64,000 nucleotides of DNA, from positions 32,428,447-32,492,446 of the forward strand of contig OZ018394.1 in NCBI GenBank assembly GCA_963969525.1. Reading direction: 5' to 3'. This stretch comes from Ontholestes murinus (Eukaryota > Arthropoda > Insecta > Coleoptera > Staphylinidae). This document shows positions 45,501 through 54,597 of the stretch, piece after piece (within the stretch, counting starts at the first letter, position 1; the number at the start of each line of letters is the position of its first letter). Under the pieces are notes generated by a model. It saw only the letters and a list, made by a program, of their open reading frames with translations, made no database searches and had not been told where the DNA came from. A program made the translations under genes and the position numbers.

Positions 45501-47829
45501 AGATACATATATAATTGACAATAATAATTTATCGCTATCAGTGAAGATTGGTTGTCTTTATTAGAATTGCAAAGTAATAGCTTTAAAGTCGCATGTTCTT
45601 TTAGCACACAGTTTGAAAAAAGATATTGGCCTAGATCTCATTAAAGCTTTTGTTTGTATGACGCATGATATAGTTTATAGAAAACTTTGTTTTATTAATT
45701 TTAGCCCCTGTGTAATACGAATGATTGCGTCATACATATCAGAGACAAAACAGGTTGTTATTAATAAAGATGGAACGCAATCAAATTTGCTTCCAATTAA
45801 CCATGGTATCCAAGGTTCTATCTTAGGGCGTATTTTGTTCATGATATATATCAACGACTTTACAGACAAGTCAGTTGCCGAAATGGGGTTTGATAGCAAC
45901 TAGTTAAAATTAAATGTCACTGAAACAACCGAAATATGATTAACTTTAATATTTAAAACCGGCAAAAATTCAGTCCGTAAAATTTCTAGGATTAACGATT
46001 GATTCGCAATTAACAGGCAAGTACTAACAACAATGTTATCTAAAAATATTTTTCTTCAAAGAAATTTAGAAAAATCGGTTACAAAAAATATTCGCTCTGC
46101 ATATTTTGCCTTTCTGCACATTTGCTACGGTATCATTACTTGGGCAAAGACGAGCTATTCAAGTTCTGGCGGGTCTCCCTTATCATAAGGAATATTATAG
46201 AACATTTGTCATACTGACTATTCCATGCATGTATATACTGGAATGTTTAATGCATATTAAACGTAATATCGACAAATATCGCCAAAATACGTCCTTTTAT
46301 CACTATGAATTCATTTAGGCTATCTAAGTCATTTACTGGTTCGAGGTACTTTGGTATTAAATTTTATAATGCGTTACCTGAAGAAATTCAAAACCTTCAA
46401 AAGAATTTATTTAAATAAAAATTTCGTAAATATCTTCAAAAGTCATTTCACTCATTCGAGAACTATAGAAAATGTTTAATAATTCTTATTTGTGTATTTA
46501 CATGTCTGTTTTGTTGTTAATTCGATACTTTAAATTTTATCTTTTTTATACTTCAACCTGTTTTAAATCAATATGTTTCTATTGTTACTATATTTATCCA
46601 TTTTTTTTTTTTATAAACATCATTTCTACAATAATTTTATCATTTTCTATGTTACTGTTTTAAAATTTTTACACTTTATTCTGATTCTTTTATGTATCTA
46701 TTTCAATATTATTCCATTTTAAGTACTATTTTATCTATATTTATATATATTTTTTATTTGTACATAATACATATAATTTAGTATCAACAGTCTTGTTAAA
46801 CATATAGGTATTTTTAGTGGTTGAAACGTTTGTTAGTATTTACACACTCTTCTCTCATATTCATAATAATTTCTATTAGTATTATTATTGTACTTTCCAA
46901 AATATCAACTGTTACTGCATTACATTGTTTTAATTTATAATTAAGTAATTTACTTATTTTGAAAGACTAGCGAACACACAAATTTTACATAATAACGAAA
47001 AATTAAACACTTTTTGACTTAAGAGATGGAATATAGGATACCAATCTACCCTACGTATAGAAAATATTCTATGTGAAGATCAATACACTTTTGCGTGTGC
47101 TTAAACTAATGTTGAAAATAGTTTTTTTCACTCATTTTACATGCGCAAACCATTACTTCAGTCGAAAAAACATTGACCTCAATTTTTATTTTTGTTTTGC
47201 TAGAATAAAAAAGTTATTAGAAGTGTACGGTGCATGATTCATCAATTCGACTTTTTCAGTTCTTAAACAGCCTGTTCTTTGAGCCGATATGTAAGAGGTC
47301 GCAATATCCAAGTGTAGAATGAATAAGAATAAGAATATATTTGTTTCAGAATATTACTGTTACAATGGTACAACATTAAAAACAATATTGTCAACAAGTA
47401 ATAGAGAAAATCTAGACAAAGGTGGAACTACTTACAGATTAATTTATTATTTATATATTACTAGCATAAATATTCATTAAGAATATACGGTTCTATATCA
47501 CATTTATAACTATATAGGGAAGTCTTAAATGCTTTTGAATTGTTTATAAAAAAATTAATATAAAGTATTATTACTGATTTCTAATGACTATTATTTTTCA
47601 GCATCATCCAAAATATGAATTCGCATATGGTGTAAATGATCACCACACGAACGACGTCAAATCTCAACACGAGGAAAGGGATGGTGATGTAGTTAAAGGC
47701 AGTTACACAGTTGTCCAACCTGATGGTAGGATCCGTACTGTTCACTATACATCGGATAAGAAAAATGGATTCAATGCCCATGTTACGTATTCAGGGCACG
47801 CAGTACACCCAGTTTCTAAACATCATTAA
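39595..47829 (+). CDS. RR-2 cuticular protein 3 (three exons)
   Basis: Secreted chitin-binding cuticle protein of 125 residues. Coding exons: 39595-39606 (Met-Asn-Ser-Lys, then gtaagt), 40470-40607 and 47602-47829, phase 0 throughout. The signal peptide is MNSKVLIILVISIYASA; the linker begins TELHYATSYSSMHSEF and is Ser/His-rich, like that of gene 1. The last exon opens HHPKYEFAYGVNDHHTNDVK, contains EERDGDVVKGSYTVVQPDGR and TVHYTSDKKNGFNAH, and ends SGHAVHPVSKHH. Acceptors are ctgttacag and tttttcag. Intron 2 is 7 kb and holds a minisatellite, an RTE LINE, a BEL/Pao piece and a jockey-like LINE. Domain similarity is closest in pattern to gene 2, linker similarity to gene 1. AATAAA follows at 48051. 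Confidence 0.88.
39607..40469. other. intron 1 of cuticle gene 3
   Basis: AT-rich. The open frame 39748-39969 has no recognised domain and typical AT-rich composition; nothing else supported. Confidence 0.45.
40608..41815. other. intron 2 of cuticle gene 3, first part
   Basis: Very AT-rich; short Ile/Phe/Lys-rich frames only, no recognised element. Confidence 0.45.
41816..42265. repeat. degenerate minisatellite, period about 40-70 bp
   Basis: About eight diverged units share a core like CTTGACCTAWTCCAATAAAT followed by TATTGATT and a variable tail. Cores start near 41870, 41932, 41990, 42040, 42112, 42152, 42192 and 42236. Spacing is irregular. Not coding. Confidence 0.6.
42266..43080. other. 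intron 2 of cuticle gene 3, unassigned stretch
   Basis: Extremely AT-rich, no open frame of note and no repeat boundary recognised. Confidence 0.45.
43085..44110 (-). mobile_element. RTE/BovB-like LINE fragment
   Basis: On the - strand from 44110 leftward: RNAFGTREALFDLNILL, then CWDERKDIAICFIDYEKDFD, the RTE-clade RT signature with FIDYEKAFD-type motif A. Degenerate RT sequence follows to about 43680, including KELAKSYIGIKQP. The C-terminal end at 43090-43260 has EEYKSLVFMQNHYSDGQKIE and DSWK, matching the WLKNIR...LF.AA.DR..F tail of RTE ORFs in broken form. The N-terminal endonuclease is absent. Opposite in orientation to the host cuticle gene. Confidence 0.75.
44111..44424 (-). mobile_element. 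probable 3' flank or LTR of the BEL/Pao fragment
   Basis: AT-rich DNA lying downstream (in - orientation) of the integrase tail, where a BEL/Pao 3' LTR would be expected. No LTR ends could be proved because no second LTR is present in the window. Confidence 0.25.
44425..44720 (-). mobile_element. BEL/Pao LTR retrotransposon, integrase C-terminal fragment
   Basis: On the - strand from about 44710: MSRWQVIQRIQQQFWVRWRK, EYLQVLYETKK, a stop, then after decay GRVESIHSGKDSVV, VRTENNSG and RPTIKLYMLP. This is the DUF5641-type end of BEL/Pao integrases (W...FW.RW..EYL ... G.V...HPG.D...R...R). The rest of the pol region is missing. Stops make it dead. Confidence 0.75.
44721..46900 (+). mobile_element. 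jockey/CR1-like LINE, copy 3, internally deleted
   Basis: Same family as copies 1 and 2. The ORF1 tail is at about 45060-45440 (RRPKEQRNIISGTR, NLDHHLNAPDLTEYLKSI, then VEQLKSSHP...EYSSFKV), the RNA-binding C-terminal domain of jockey-type ORF1. The endonuclease start is at about 45470-45540 (QCLLNKIDVLDTYI). It then jumps into the RT: 45613-45903 has GLDLIKAFVCMTHDIVYRKL and GIQGSILGRILFMIYINDF; the YVDD box is deleted. The C-terminus is at 46106-46318 (LLGQRRAIQVLAGLPYHKEY), then FGIKFYNALPEEIQ near 46350. The tail to about 46900 is AT-rich. It lies in intron 2 of cuticle gene 3. Confidence 0.78.
46901..47601. other. end of intron 2 of cuticle gene 3
   Basis: At 47318-47345 'gaatgaataagaataagaatatatttg' resembles the 3' tail of a LINE on the - strand. 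Otherwise AT-rich with nothing recognised, up to the acceptor tttttcag at 47601. Confidence 0.4.
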
Positions 47830-48050
47830 TGATCTGTTTAATACTTATTACTTTTTTATAATGTATAATTAATGTATAAAATACATCCATTTTAATGGAC
47901 TCAAAATATACCAACTTATGTACCTAGTCATCTACTGATAAACAAAAGCAATGTAGGCAGAAAGACTACGGGTCGATAGCCAGTTGAGAAATGTATTAAT
48001 TTTTTAATCGTAATTGCATAGTAATTATGTGTGTAATGTATCAATTTTAT

Positions 48051-48056
48051 AATAAA
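48051..48056 (+). terminator. polyadenylation signal of cuticle gene 3
   Basis: AATAAA about 220 nt after the stop codon, the first clear hexamer downstream. Confidence 0.6.
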
Positions 48057-48210
48057 GATGTTTGTGTATATATAAACAATGGGAAGAACATTGATAATTT
48101 ATTTCCCATTTAACATGGGAATAAAAAATTCAACTGTGTTATATATCCTTTCATATTAATATTATAACTAAAAAAATTATTATCATATCACTTTCATATC
48201 AATGTATTCA

Positions 48211-48216
48211 TTTATT
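48211..48216 (-). terminator. polyadenylation signal of cysteine-rich gene A
   Basis: TTTATT on + reads AATAAA on -, 26 nt beyond the stop codon at 48242-48244. The 3' ends of this gene and cuticle gene 3 converge here. Confidence 0.65.
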
Positions 48217-48241
48217 CATTTCCCAAGTACATTTGCAAATT

Positions 48242-49257
48242 CTACAAGCAACATTTTTCTTGTGGATTTCCTTTTCCTTGACGTATGCATTTTGCACCAC
48301 TTAATTCGTAAACTGCTGTATACTGTTCTTCGCATATGCACTCTGGTGAACATGGTGTTAAATCATCATGGACTATTCCTGTACATTGACTTCCATCATT
48401 GTTTATTTCGTAGCCCGCAGGACAAAAGCAATTTTCTGCACACAGAGCCACTGGTATTAGGTAAGTCATTAACAAACAGAAGGCGAGTTTTGCCCTAAAA
48501 ACAAATTATGTATAATATATACATATATAGGTATAAAATATTGAAACATCATGAATGAATCAAAATTATTTTGCATGTTGGTTTTATATTATTTTATGAG
48601 AAGTTTAAGTTTTAAACTTAATAACCTTAATTTATATTATTATAATTAATATACACTGAAATATTATGACACATTAGTTATCTCAATATATATTTTACGT
48701 ATTATTGATAATCTAAATTTAAAGACATTGAAACGATAAAAACCTTATTATTTAATTCTAAACATATATAACATTACCAATTAAGCAATAAATATATTAT
48801 TTTATATATTATCAAGATTAACCAAAGAAAATAGAAACGAAAACTTTATTTTAGGAATTGTTTATAGTATATCTATTACAGAATCACCATAGTTTAAGAT
48901 TAATTACAAAAATTGACATATTTCGCTATACAAATAATTAAAAATATTACAAAATTATATGTTAAAACTAGGTATGCTTAATCCTATATTAAATTATAAA
49001 TAATTTATTATCTATAAATATGTATTATAAAATGAAGATAATAGAATGAAGAAATATATAAATACATGTTTCACTTAATATTTAAAAAAACTCTAATATT
49101 ATCTTAAAGGCTAATAACTATATGTGATGTCATAAATTTGCTAAATATTTTATGATATATATTTTCAAAATTTAAATTTGTTTTATTTATAAATAAATGA
49201 TAGAAAATTTATTATATATTATTAACAGACAAAAATATTGACGTATACTACTTACAT
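48242..49257 (-). CDS. secreted cysteine-rich peptide A (two exons, split ATG)
   Basis: Small secreted protein of 84 residues, function unknown. Exon 1 contributes only A-T at 49257-49256, followed by gtaagt; exon 2 runs 48494-48242 after a tttttag acceptor and begins with G, completing the start codon AT|G. The protein opens MAKLAFCLLMTYLIPVALCA (signal peptide), then ENCFCPAGYEINNDGSQC, which resembles the second half of an EGF module, then CSPECICEE, YELSGAKC and a CC near the end. It has ten Cys after the signal. The paralog at 58.4 kb has the same Cys spacing in the first part and a phase-2 intron at nearly the same place, which supports the split start. A TATAAAT box is at 49351-49345. 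Without the split, translation could begin at a later Met (residue 10), losing most of the signal. Confidence 0.78.
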
Positions 49258-49344
49258 GTTTTGCGGTTTGGATGTTTCTACTGATAATCTTTCCAAGGTA
49301 CTGCTGTTTAGTAATATATACAGTCAGCATACGTTCCTCGTGCC

Positions 49345-49351
49345 ATTTATA
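49345..49351 (-). promoter_or_regulatory. TATA box of cysteine-rich gene A
   Basis: TATAAAT on the - strand, about 90 nt before the split start codon; transcription would begin near 49315-49320. Confidence 0.6.
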
Positions 49352-50240
49352 GAATGTATTGCTATTTAAAATATTTAAAACACGTACCCATATGCATACA
49401 AAAATATATACGAATATTTTTTTATTTAGTATTAATACATTTTATAGCTAAATTTATTTCATGTAAATACGATTCCTTTTATTGCAATTTTTAATTAATT
49501 TATAATTAAGAAAATCTGAATGTGCTACTTTAACTACAAAAAGAACAAGTATATTTTTGAAAAATAATTAGAAAATAGTATCCCAATATACGGTATTTTT
49601 TTATCCATAATGCGAACTTTCTCTAATTTTCAATATAATTAAAAATAAAAATTAATACATAATTTCTCAATATTAAAAAAAATGTAATGCACATAGGACT
49701 AAGAACAAATATAAAGTTGATCAAGTATTAGCCCTTTAGGTGAAAACAGAAAAAATATCAACATGTACACAAAAGATATTATAATAATACACAATTAAAG
49801 TAAATTTAAAATTAAAAGTATTTGGTTAAACATTAAGCGATGTAATATTTCTTGCTATGGAATTATATATTTTATATATTCTATAAGTGAAACTGCTTTA
49901 AAAAATTCTTTTTATATAAAGGAGGTAATAATAAACAATATTTCTGACTTTTTGTATTCGGGTTTGAGTGACTTTATCTTTACAAGGAGCATAAAACTAA
50001 CTAAGACTAAGACTAAGTGTGCATAACTGGATTTTTTATTTTTAACTAAGTGCCTCATCAATCAGTTCATAATTATACTTTTATAACCATTTTATTATTG
50101 TACAAAAATTTAATCTACTTATTTCTATTTTTGAAATATCAAGTGAGAGACGAGTTGGTAGCTCCCACTACTAACCAATAGTCTGTTTTAATCAGATAGT
50201 ATTTAGTAATAATTTATTAAGCGCCTGTATATTTCGAATT
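49352..50240. other. AT-rich intergenic DNA
   Basis: Nothing recognised: no frame, repeat border or domain. Confidence 0.5.
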
Positions 50241-51830
50241 TTTAAAAATTTATTCATTCCTCTTGATAAAGACTCCATTATCTGACCCCATATAATGTTT
50301 TCGATTTTTTCCAGCGCTGATTTCAAAAACTCGTCGTTTTGTTAAATCTTCTTTTATAGCCATTATATTCTTATTCTTAATTTTGTATATATATTCATTC
50401 GATTTAAAACATAATATGCTTAAGTTTTCTCCGTTTTTCTTTAGACATTTTTCCCAGGTAAGCGGAAGTTTCTTGAAGCCATTATCAAAGAAAGTAGTCG
50501 GCTGTTTCTTCAGCCAATTGCACATAAACGATTCCACATCTTAGCCACTGTGAAAACTTCTCAATGCGTCTTTGAGTGGACTAAACATATAAAAGGCACA
50601 GAGGGATACATCGAGCATCGAGACTATAGGGCAGGTATTTCAACATTTTCGAATTAATTTTTCTCGGGTCAAAGCAGCTTTGGTTGGCCGAGCGTTGTCA
50701 TGAAAGAAAATCACACTTCCGATAGACGAGCCACGCCTTTTCTTTCTATAAGCGAATTTGTCTTTAACAAGGAGTTTGCAATAATATTGATCATTGACTA
50801 TACGTCGTTCCTGAAGAAAATCAACAAGCAGTAAGCCTTTCCTATCCCAAAAACAGTTACATGAACGGGTTTTGGCTATTCGAGGTGGAGCTTCTACAAG
50901 TTGTCTCCACTTTATGTTGTTTGCTTACATACTGGGTTTTAATTATGTACCCACGTCTTATCATAAGTAACAATGTGACTTAAAAAATTATCACCTCCTT
51001 GGTATCGCGCCAAAAACCTTCCACAGAAAACAAGACGGTTCGCTTTGTGATCTTCCATCAGTGGGTGAAAAACCCAACTTGCAGACAATTTTTATTCTAA
51101 GTTTATTCTAATTTTATTGTAAAGTTTCATTTACCTGAAGAAGCAATACATTTGCGAAACAATTTTAGTGAAAATAAACACACATTTAGAAAGTCGTAGT
51201 TATTTACAACTTTAAGATACAGACAATTTTTGGTAACTCAACTCATTGTATTATTCAATGTCTGTCGAAGTACTAGCTAGAGAAGTGGTTGTTTCAAAAG
51301 TGATTTGTTCTTGTAGTCTTAATAAGACTCATTTGTTGTAGATTTTACGAAAATATTTTCGTGTTTTTTCTATTTATTAGTGAATTTTCTACAACGTAAA
51401 GGACTTATATATTTTATCATTGAAAATTATTAACAACGATATTCCTAGCTCTACAGCAATTTCCTATACTCCAAGTCGCCGGTCAGTTTCAATCAGCTCA
51501 CGGATAGCACGAATGTTCGCCACAGTAATGCTTGTTCGCAGTCTGCATGCACGACTCACATTGTGAGAGTGCTTAAATTTTTTATGTAGACTTGAGTTTT
51601 CAAAAGTGTATTATCATGAACTGTCTAGTCAGTCGACTAAAAATTTCGGAACGTTTACGCTTTCTCGCTCCAAAAATTTAATGATTTTGTGTTGTTTAAC
51701 AGTCGTGTATACTTCGTGCTCAGACATGATGCTACTGGTGGGAATGAGCATTAGTGAACCAAATCGGTGTTCTTCGTCTCCTTTTGACAATCAGCTCCAG
51801 CCCATTTAGAAGTTTCGCGCATAACACTTT
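50241..51830 (-). mobile_element. mariner transposon, degenerate, with nested insertion
   Basis: Read from right to left on -. The N-terminal helix-turn-helix is at about 51440-51560 (HSHNVSRACRLRTSITVANI, then RAIRELIETDRRLGV). The catalytic domain begins near 51245 and continues left of the nested insertion: LSASWVFHPLMEDHKANRLV, CGRFLARYQGGDNFLSHIV, then TYDKTWVHN with the first Asp. A decayed middle follows. The C-terminus is in the open frame 50250-50537 (WLKKQPTTFFDNGFKKLPLT, WEKCLKKNGENL), the usual mariner ending. Many stops. The 126-bp Penelope-like insertion at 51094-51219 lies in the coding region. Ends were not located. Confidence 0.8.
51082..51231 (+). mobile_element. 126-bp Penelope-like insertion with hammerhead-like core
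   Basis: The direct repeat CAGACAATTTTT occurs at 51082-51093 and 51220-51231, bounding 126 bp that interrupt the mariner coding sequence. Inside, 51135-51160 reads CTGAAGA, a GCAA/TTGC stem and GAAAC, matching the consensus CTGANGA-stem II-GAAA of hammerhead ribozymes better than the other copies; stem III is not palindromic here. No coding capacity. Confidence 0.6.
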
Positions 51831-53040
51831 ACGTAGCAACTGATACATAAAATATTCCAGTTTAAATTTGATCTAACCTCGCATGAAACAAATTAATCTA
51901 GCAATGCATTCGTGATGTTCTGCTACCTCATTTTCTATATTATTTGCAATGGTACTGGTTAGATACACTGTTTTACTTGAATATTGAATTTAACTTGAAT
52001 TAGGTGCATCCGTTAGAAGAAACTCGACTATTCTCCTGACTGCCGTTTATTTGAGAATTTTTTCTATACATAATGAATCCTTATGCATTATTGTAGATCC
52101 TTCTTATTGCCGGTGTATTGTTCTTTTGCAGCTTATCATATTGTTTATTTTCCTCTATCACCTCCGCTAGTCTTAACAAATATGTACATAGATGTTTAAC
52201 ATGTTTTCATTAGTTGCTGTTATAGACTATAGCATACTATAAGATAATCCGTTACTACTATAATAAGTCGCCATTGAAGTGTTTTAACTACTCCAAATGA
52301 CCGTCAGTACTTCCAACCCAGAGTATATTTTTCAACCTAGGTGAGAGTTTATCTGATAAAAGCTGTTGGATATTAAACGTAAATGAAAGAAATTAAATTA
52401 ATAAGAGCCATTGTGTGTTCTTCTATAATCTTTCTTTAATTCTCACTCTTAAATTCGATTTTCTCTTTAATGAATATTTACAATCAAAATATTTTCTTGC
52501 ATCAATTTCGTAACCGAGGGAGTTCCTAGCTCTACAGTTCTTTGTTGGTCAAAAAGGAATGTAAATTCTAATTTCGAATGGTTGCCAACACCTAAACAAA
52601 GCCTTGTTTTCTTCTTGGGTCATGAAGTGATCAAAGTCCGTTTTAATTCTTTCCCTCTAATTTTTAAACATTTTAATTATTGGCTAGCAATAATTTTAAA
52701 CATAGTTTTAGCTACAGATATCGTCAGCCGTCAAGAAATTCTCATGAAAGCAGTATGAACGTTGGATCTTTGGGCTGACGTCATAAACTATTGCTTCGAT
52801 GAATGACAAAGGCATTCAATTGATAAAATAAATGCGTTTTTTCTGTTTTCGATTTTCGGCACATTCATTAACCAAATTTTGATATCGGTATATTGGAATA
52901 CTAACCAATGACAAACAAATTTTGTCTAATAATTAACTTCTAATTTTCAGCAAAGTACTTCTTAAGGAACTTCTAACAAGTCATTCTACGTTTCGATGAA
53001 TTTACTTGATATTTGCTTGTCGGCTGCCATGCAACCTTTT
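51831..53040. other. AT-rich interval, nothing recognised
   Basis: No domain or repeat border could be supported. Short frames only. Confidence 0.45.
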
Positions 53041-53057
53041 AAATTTTACTACATGAT

Positions 53058-54597
53058 CAAATGAAATTATTTCTGTTGAATAAACTAATAAATGAATAAA
53101 ATTTTTGTTCATAATTTTTCATGTTATAGTCACAAGTAATGGCAATTTACTCGAATAAATTTTGTTTTTGCATGAAAGTTTGTTGCTTAGCGATTTTAAT
53201 GAGAGCAACTGTCACGAAAAAATTTTTCTATCAGTGGCTCGAATAAAAATCGCGATTAAGCAACAAACTTGAATGCGCTAAAATCAAAATTTATTCCGAT
53301 TTAATTGTCATCACGAATGGTATTTGGAAAGACTATTCCACGACTTGAAACGAATATCGATGAATGGTTCAATGTTTATATTAAAATTTGTATGATATAT
53401 CTCCTGCAGTATTTTGGTCTAAAAATTCGACATTGATTAAATAACACCTCCCTTATAATCATTTGCATTTACCTTCTTTATATTATACGCCCAGTCATCA
53501 TAATCGCGGCAAGAGTTTCCATCAAAGTTTTGCTAACAACTGGTAGTTTTTATCGGCGCAGATTTCTTCAAATCGTTTCCAAACACACGATCATGTTTAA
53601 GTTTGATTTTTTGGTGCAGAACTTGTCACCGTCGCATTTATTATGGATGATGAAGTGTTACCAAACCTTTTGATTTTATAACCTACTTGCAACTGACATA
53701 CGTAGAAACAACGTTTTTCGCTTTTTTATCAAGGCTAATTCAATTCATTTGTCGGGAAATAGCTAACTTCAGGTTATTCAGGTGAATAAACAGTAACTTG
53801 GTGTTTATTCACTTAAAAATTGACGTGATTGGCTAAAAAATATCACATGCCTCATTTTCATTGGCTACATACAATAGGAGTGGAATAGTCACAAGTAAAA
53901 TAACAAGACCTCCCGTTTTTATCGGAAAATCATATGCACGAAAAATGTGTTGCTTAGCAATATCCCGAATCCTGTTGACAATATTAAAAACCCGAGTGCG
54001 AAGCACGAGGGTTTTTATTGTCAACAGGATAAGGGATTTTGCTTAAAAGAAACACATTTTGAGTGCATGCCATTTTCCGATTAAAAACGAGAGGTCGAGT
54101 TATTTTTGGTAAGACAAATTCCAGAATAATAGATTGTTATATGAAATTTATTTTAAAAAAAATACAATTGAATATTGAATCGTTAATGTTACTAATACAA
54201 AAAAATAACATACCGAATTATTCCGAGTATTAGTTGGTATATTGCTTTTAATAATTGCTTCAATTTCCTTTGATTTTAAACTACTGAAACGTTTCATTAT
54301 TCGAAAGAAATGAATGCACGTCCGAGATTCGATTGTACTGTCACTTTTGACAAATGCGAACCAACGACACCTACAATTACCCTACCGGGATTTTATCACC
54401 GTACAGGGATTTTATCGATTTTTTTTATCACTTCTTCCTTTTTGTTTTATCGAGATAAACAAAGCTGCTGTAATTTGAAGTGCCACCATATTGCTTCTAA
54501 CCTTGAATTTGACACATGAGGGAATTTGTCACATTTAAACAATCTAAAATACATTTTATTTATTTGTTAGTTTATTCAACAGAAATAATTTCATTCA
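53058..54597. repeat. 1.5-kb region bounded by inverted repeats, with nested palindromes
   Basis: TCAAATGAAATTATTTCTGT... at 53058-53103 recurs inverted at 54551-54597 (about 45 bp, few mismatches). Inside are two imperfect palindromes: arms 53141-53205 / 53262-53318, sharing 'aagtttgttgcttagcgattttt', and arms 53898-54000 / 54005-54112, whose centre is '...cccgagtgcgaagcacgaggg...'. A small hairpin GTGAATAAAC...GTTTATTCAC lies at 53783-53812. No transposase is recognisable. It may be a non-autonomous DNA transposon that has gathered MITEs, or part of a larger foldback element. Confidence 0.55.

Noticed and set aside
46472..46663. Hydrophobic 63-codon frame
   Set aside because: Lies in the AT-rich tail of LINE copy 3; composition artefact.
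47581..47781. 66-codon - strand frame
   Set aside because: Antisense of the RR-2 exon of cuticle gene 3.
53833..54046. Pair of similar frames on both strands
   Set aside because: Produced by the palindrome at 53898-54112; a palindrome gives related peptides on both strands.
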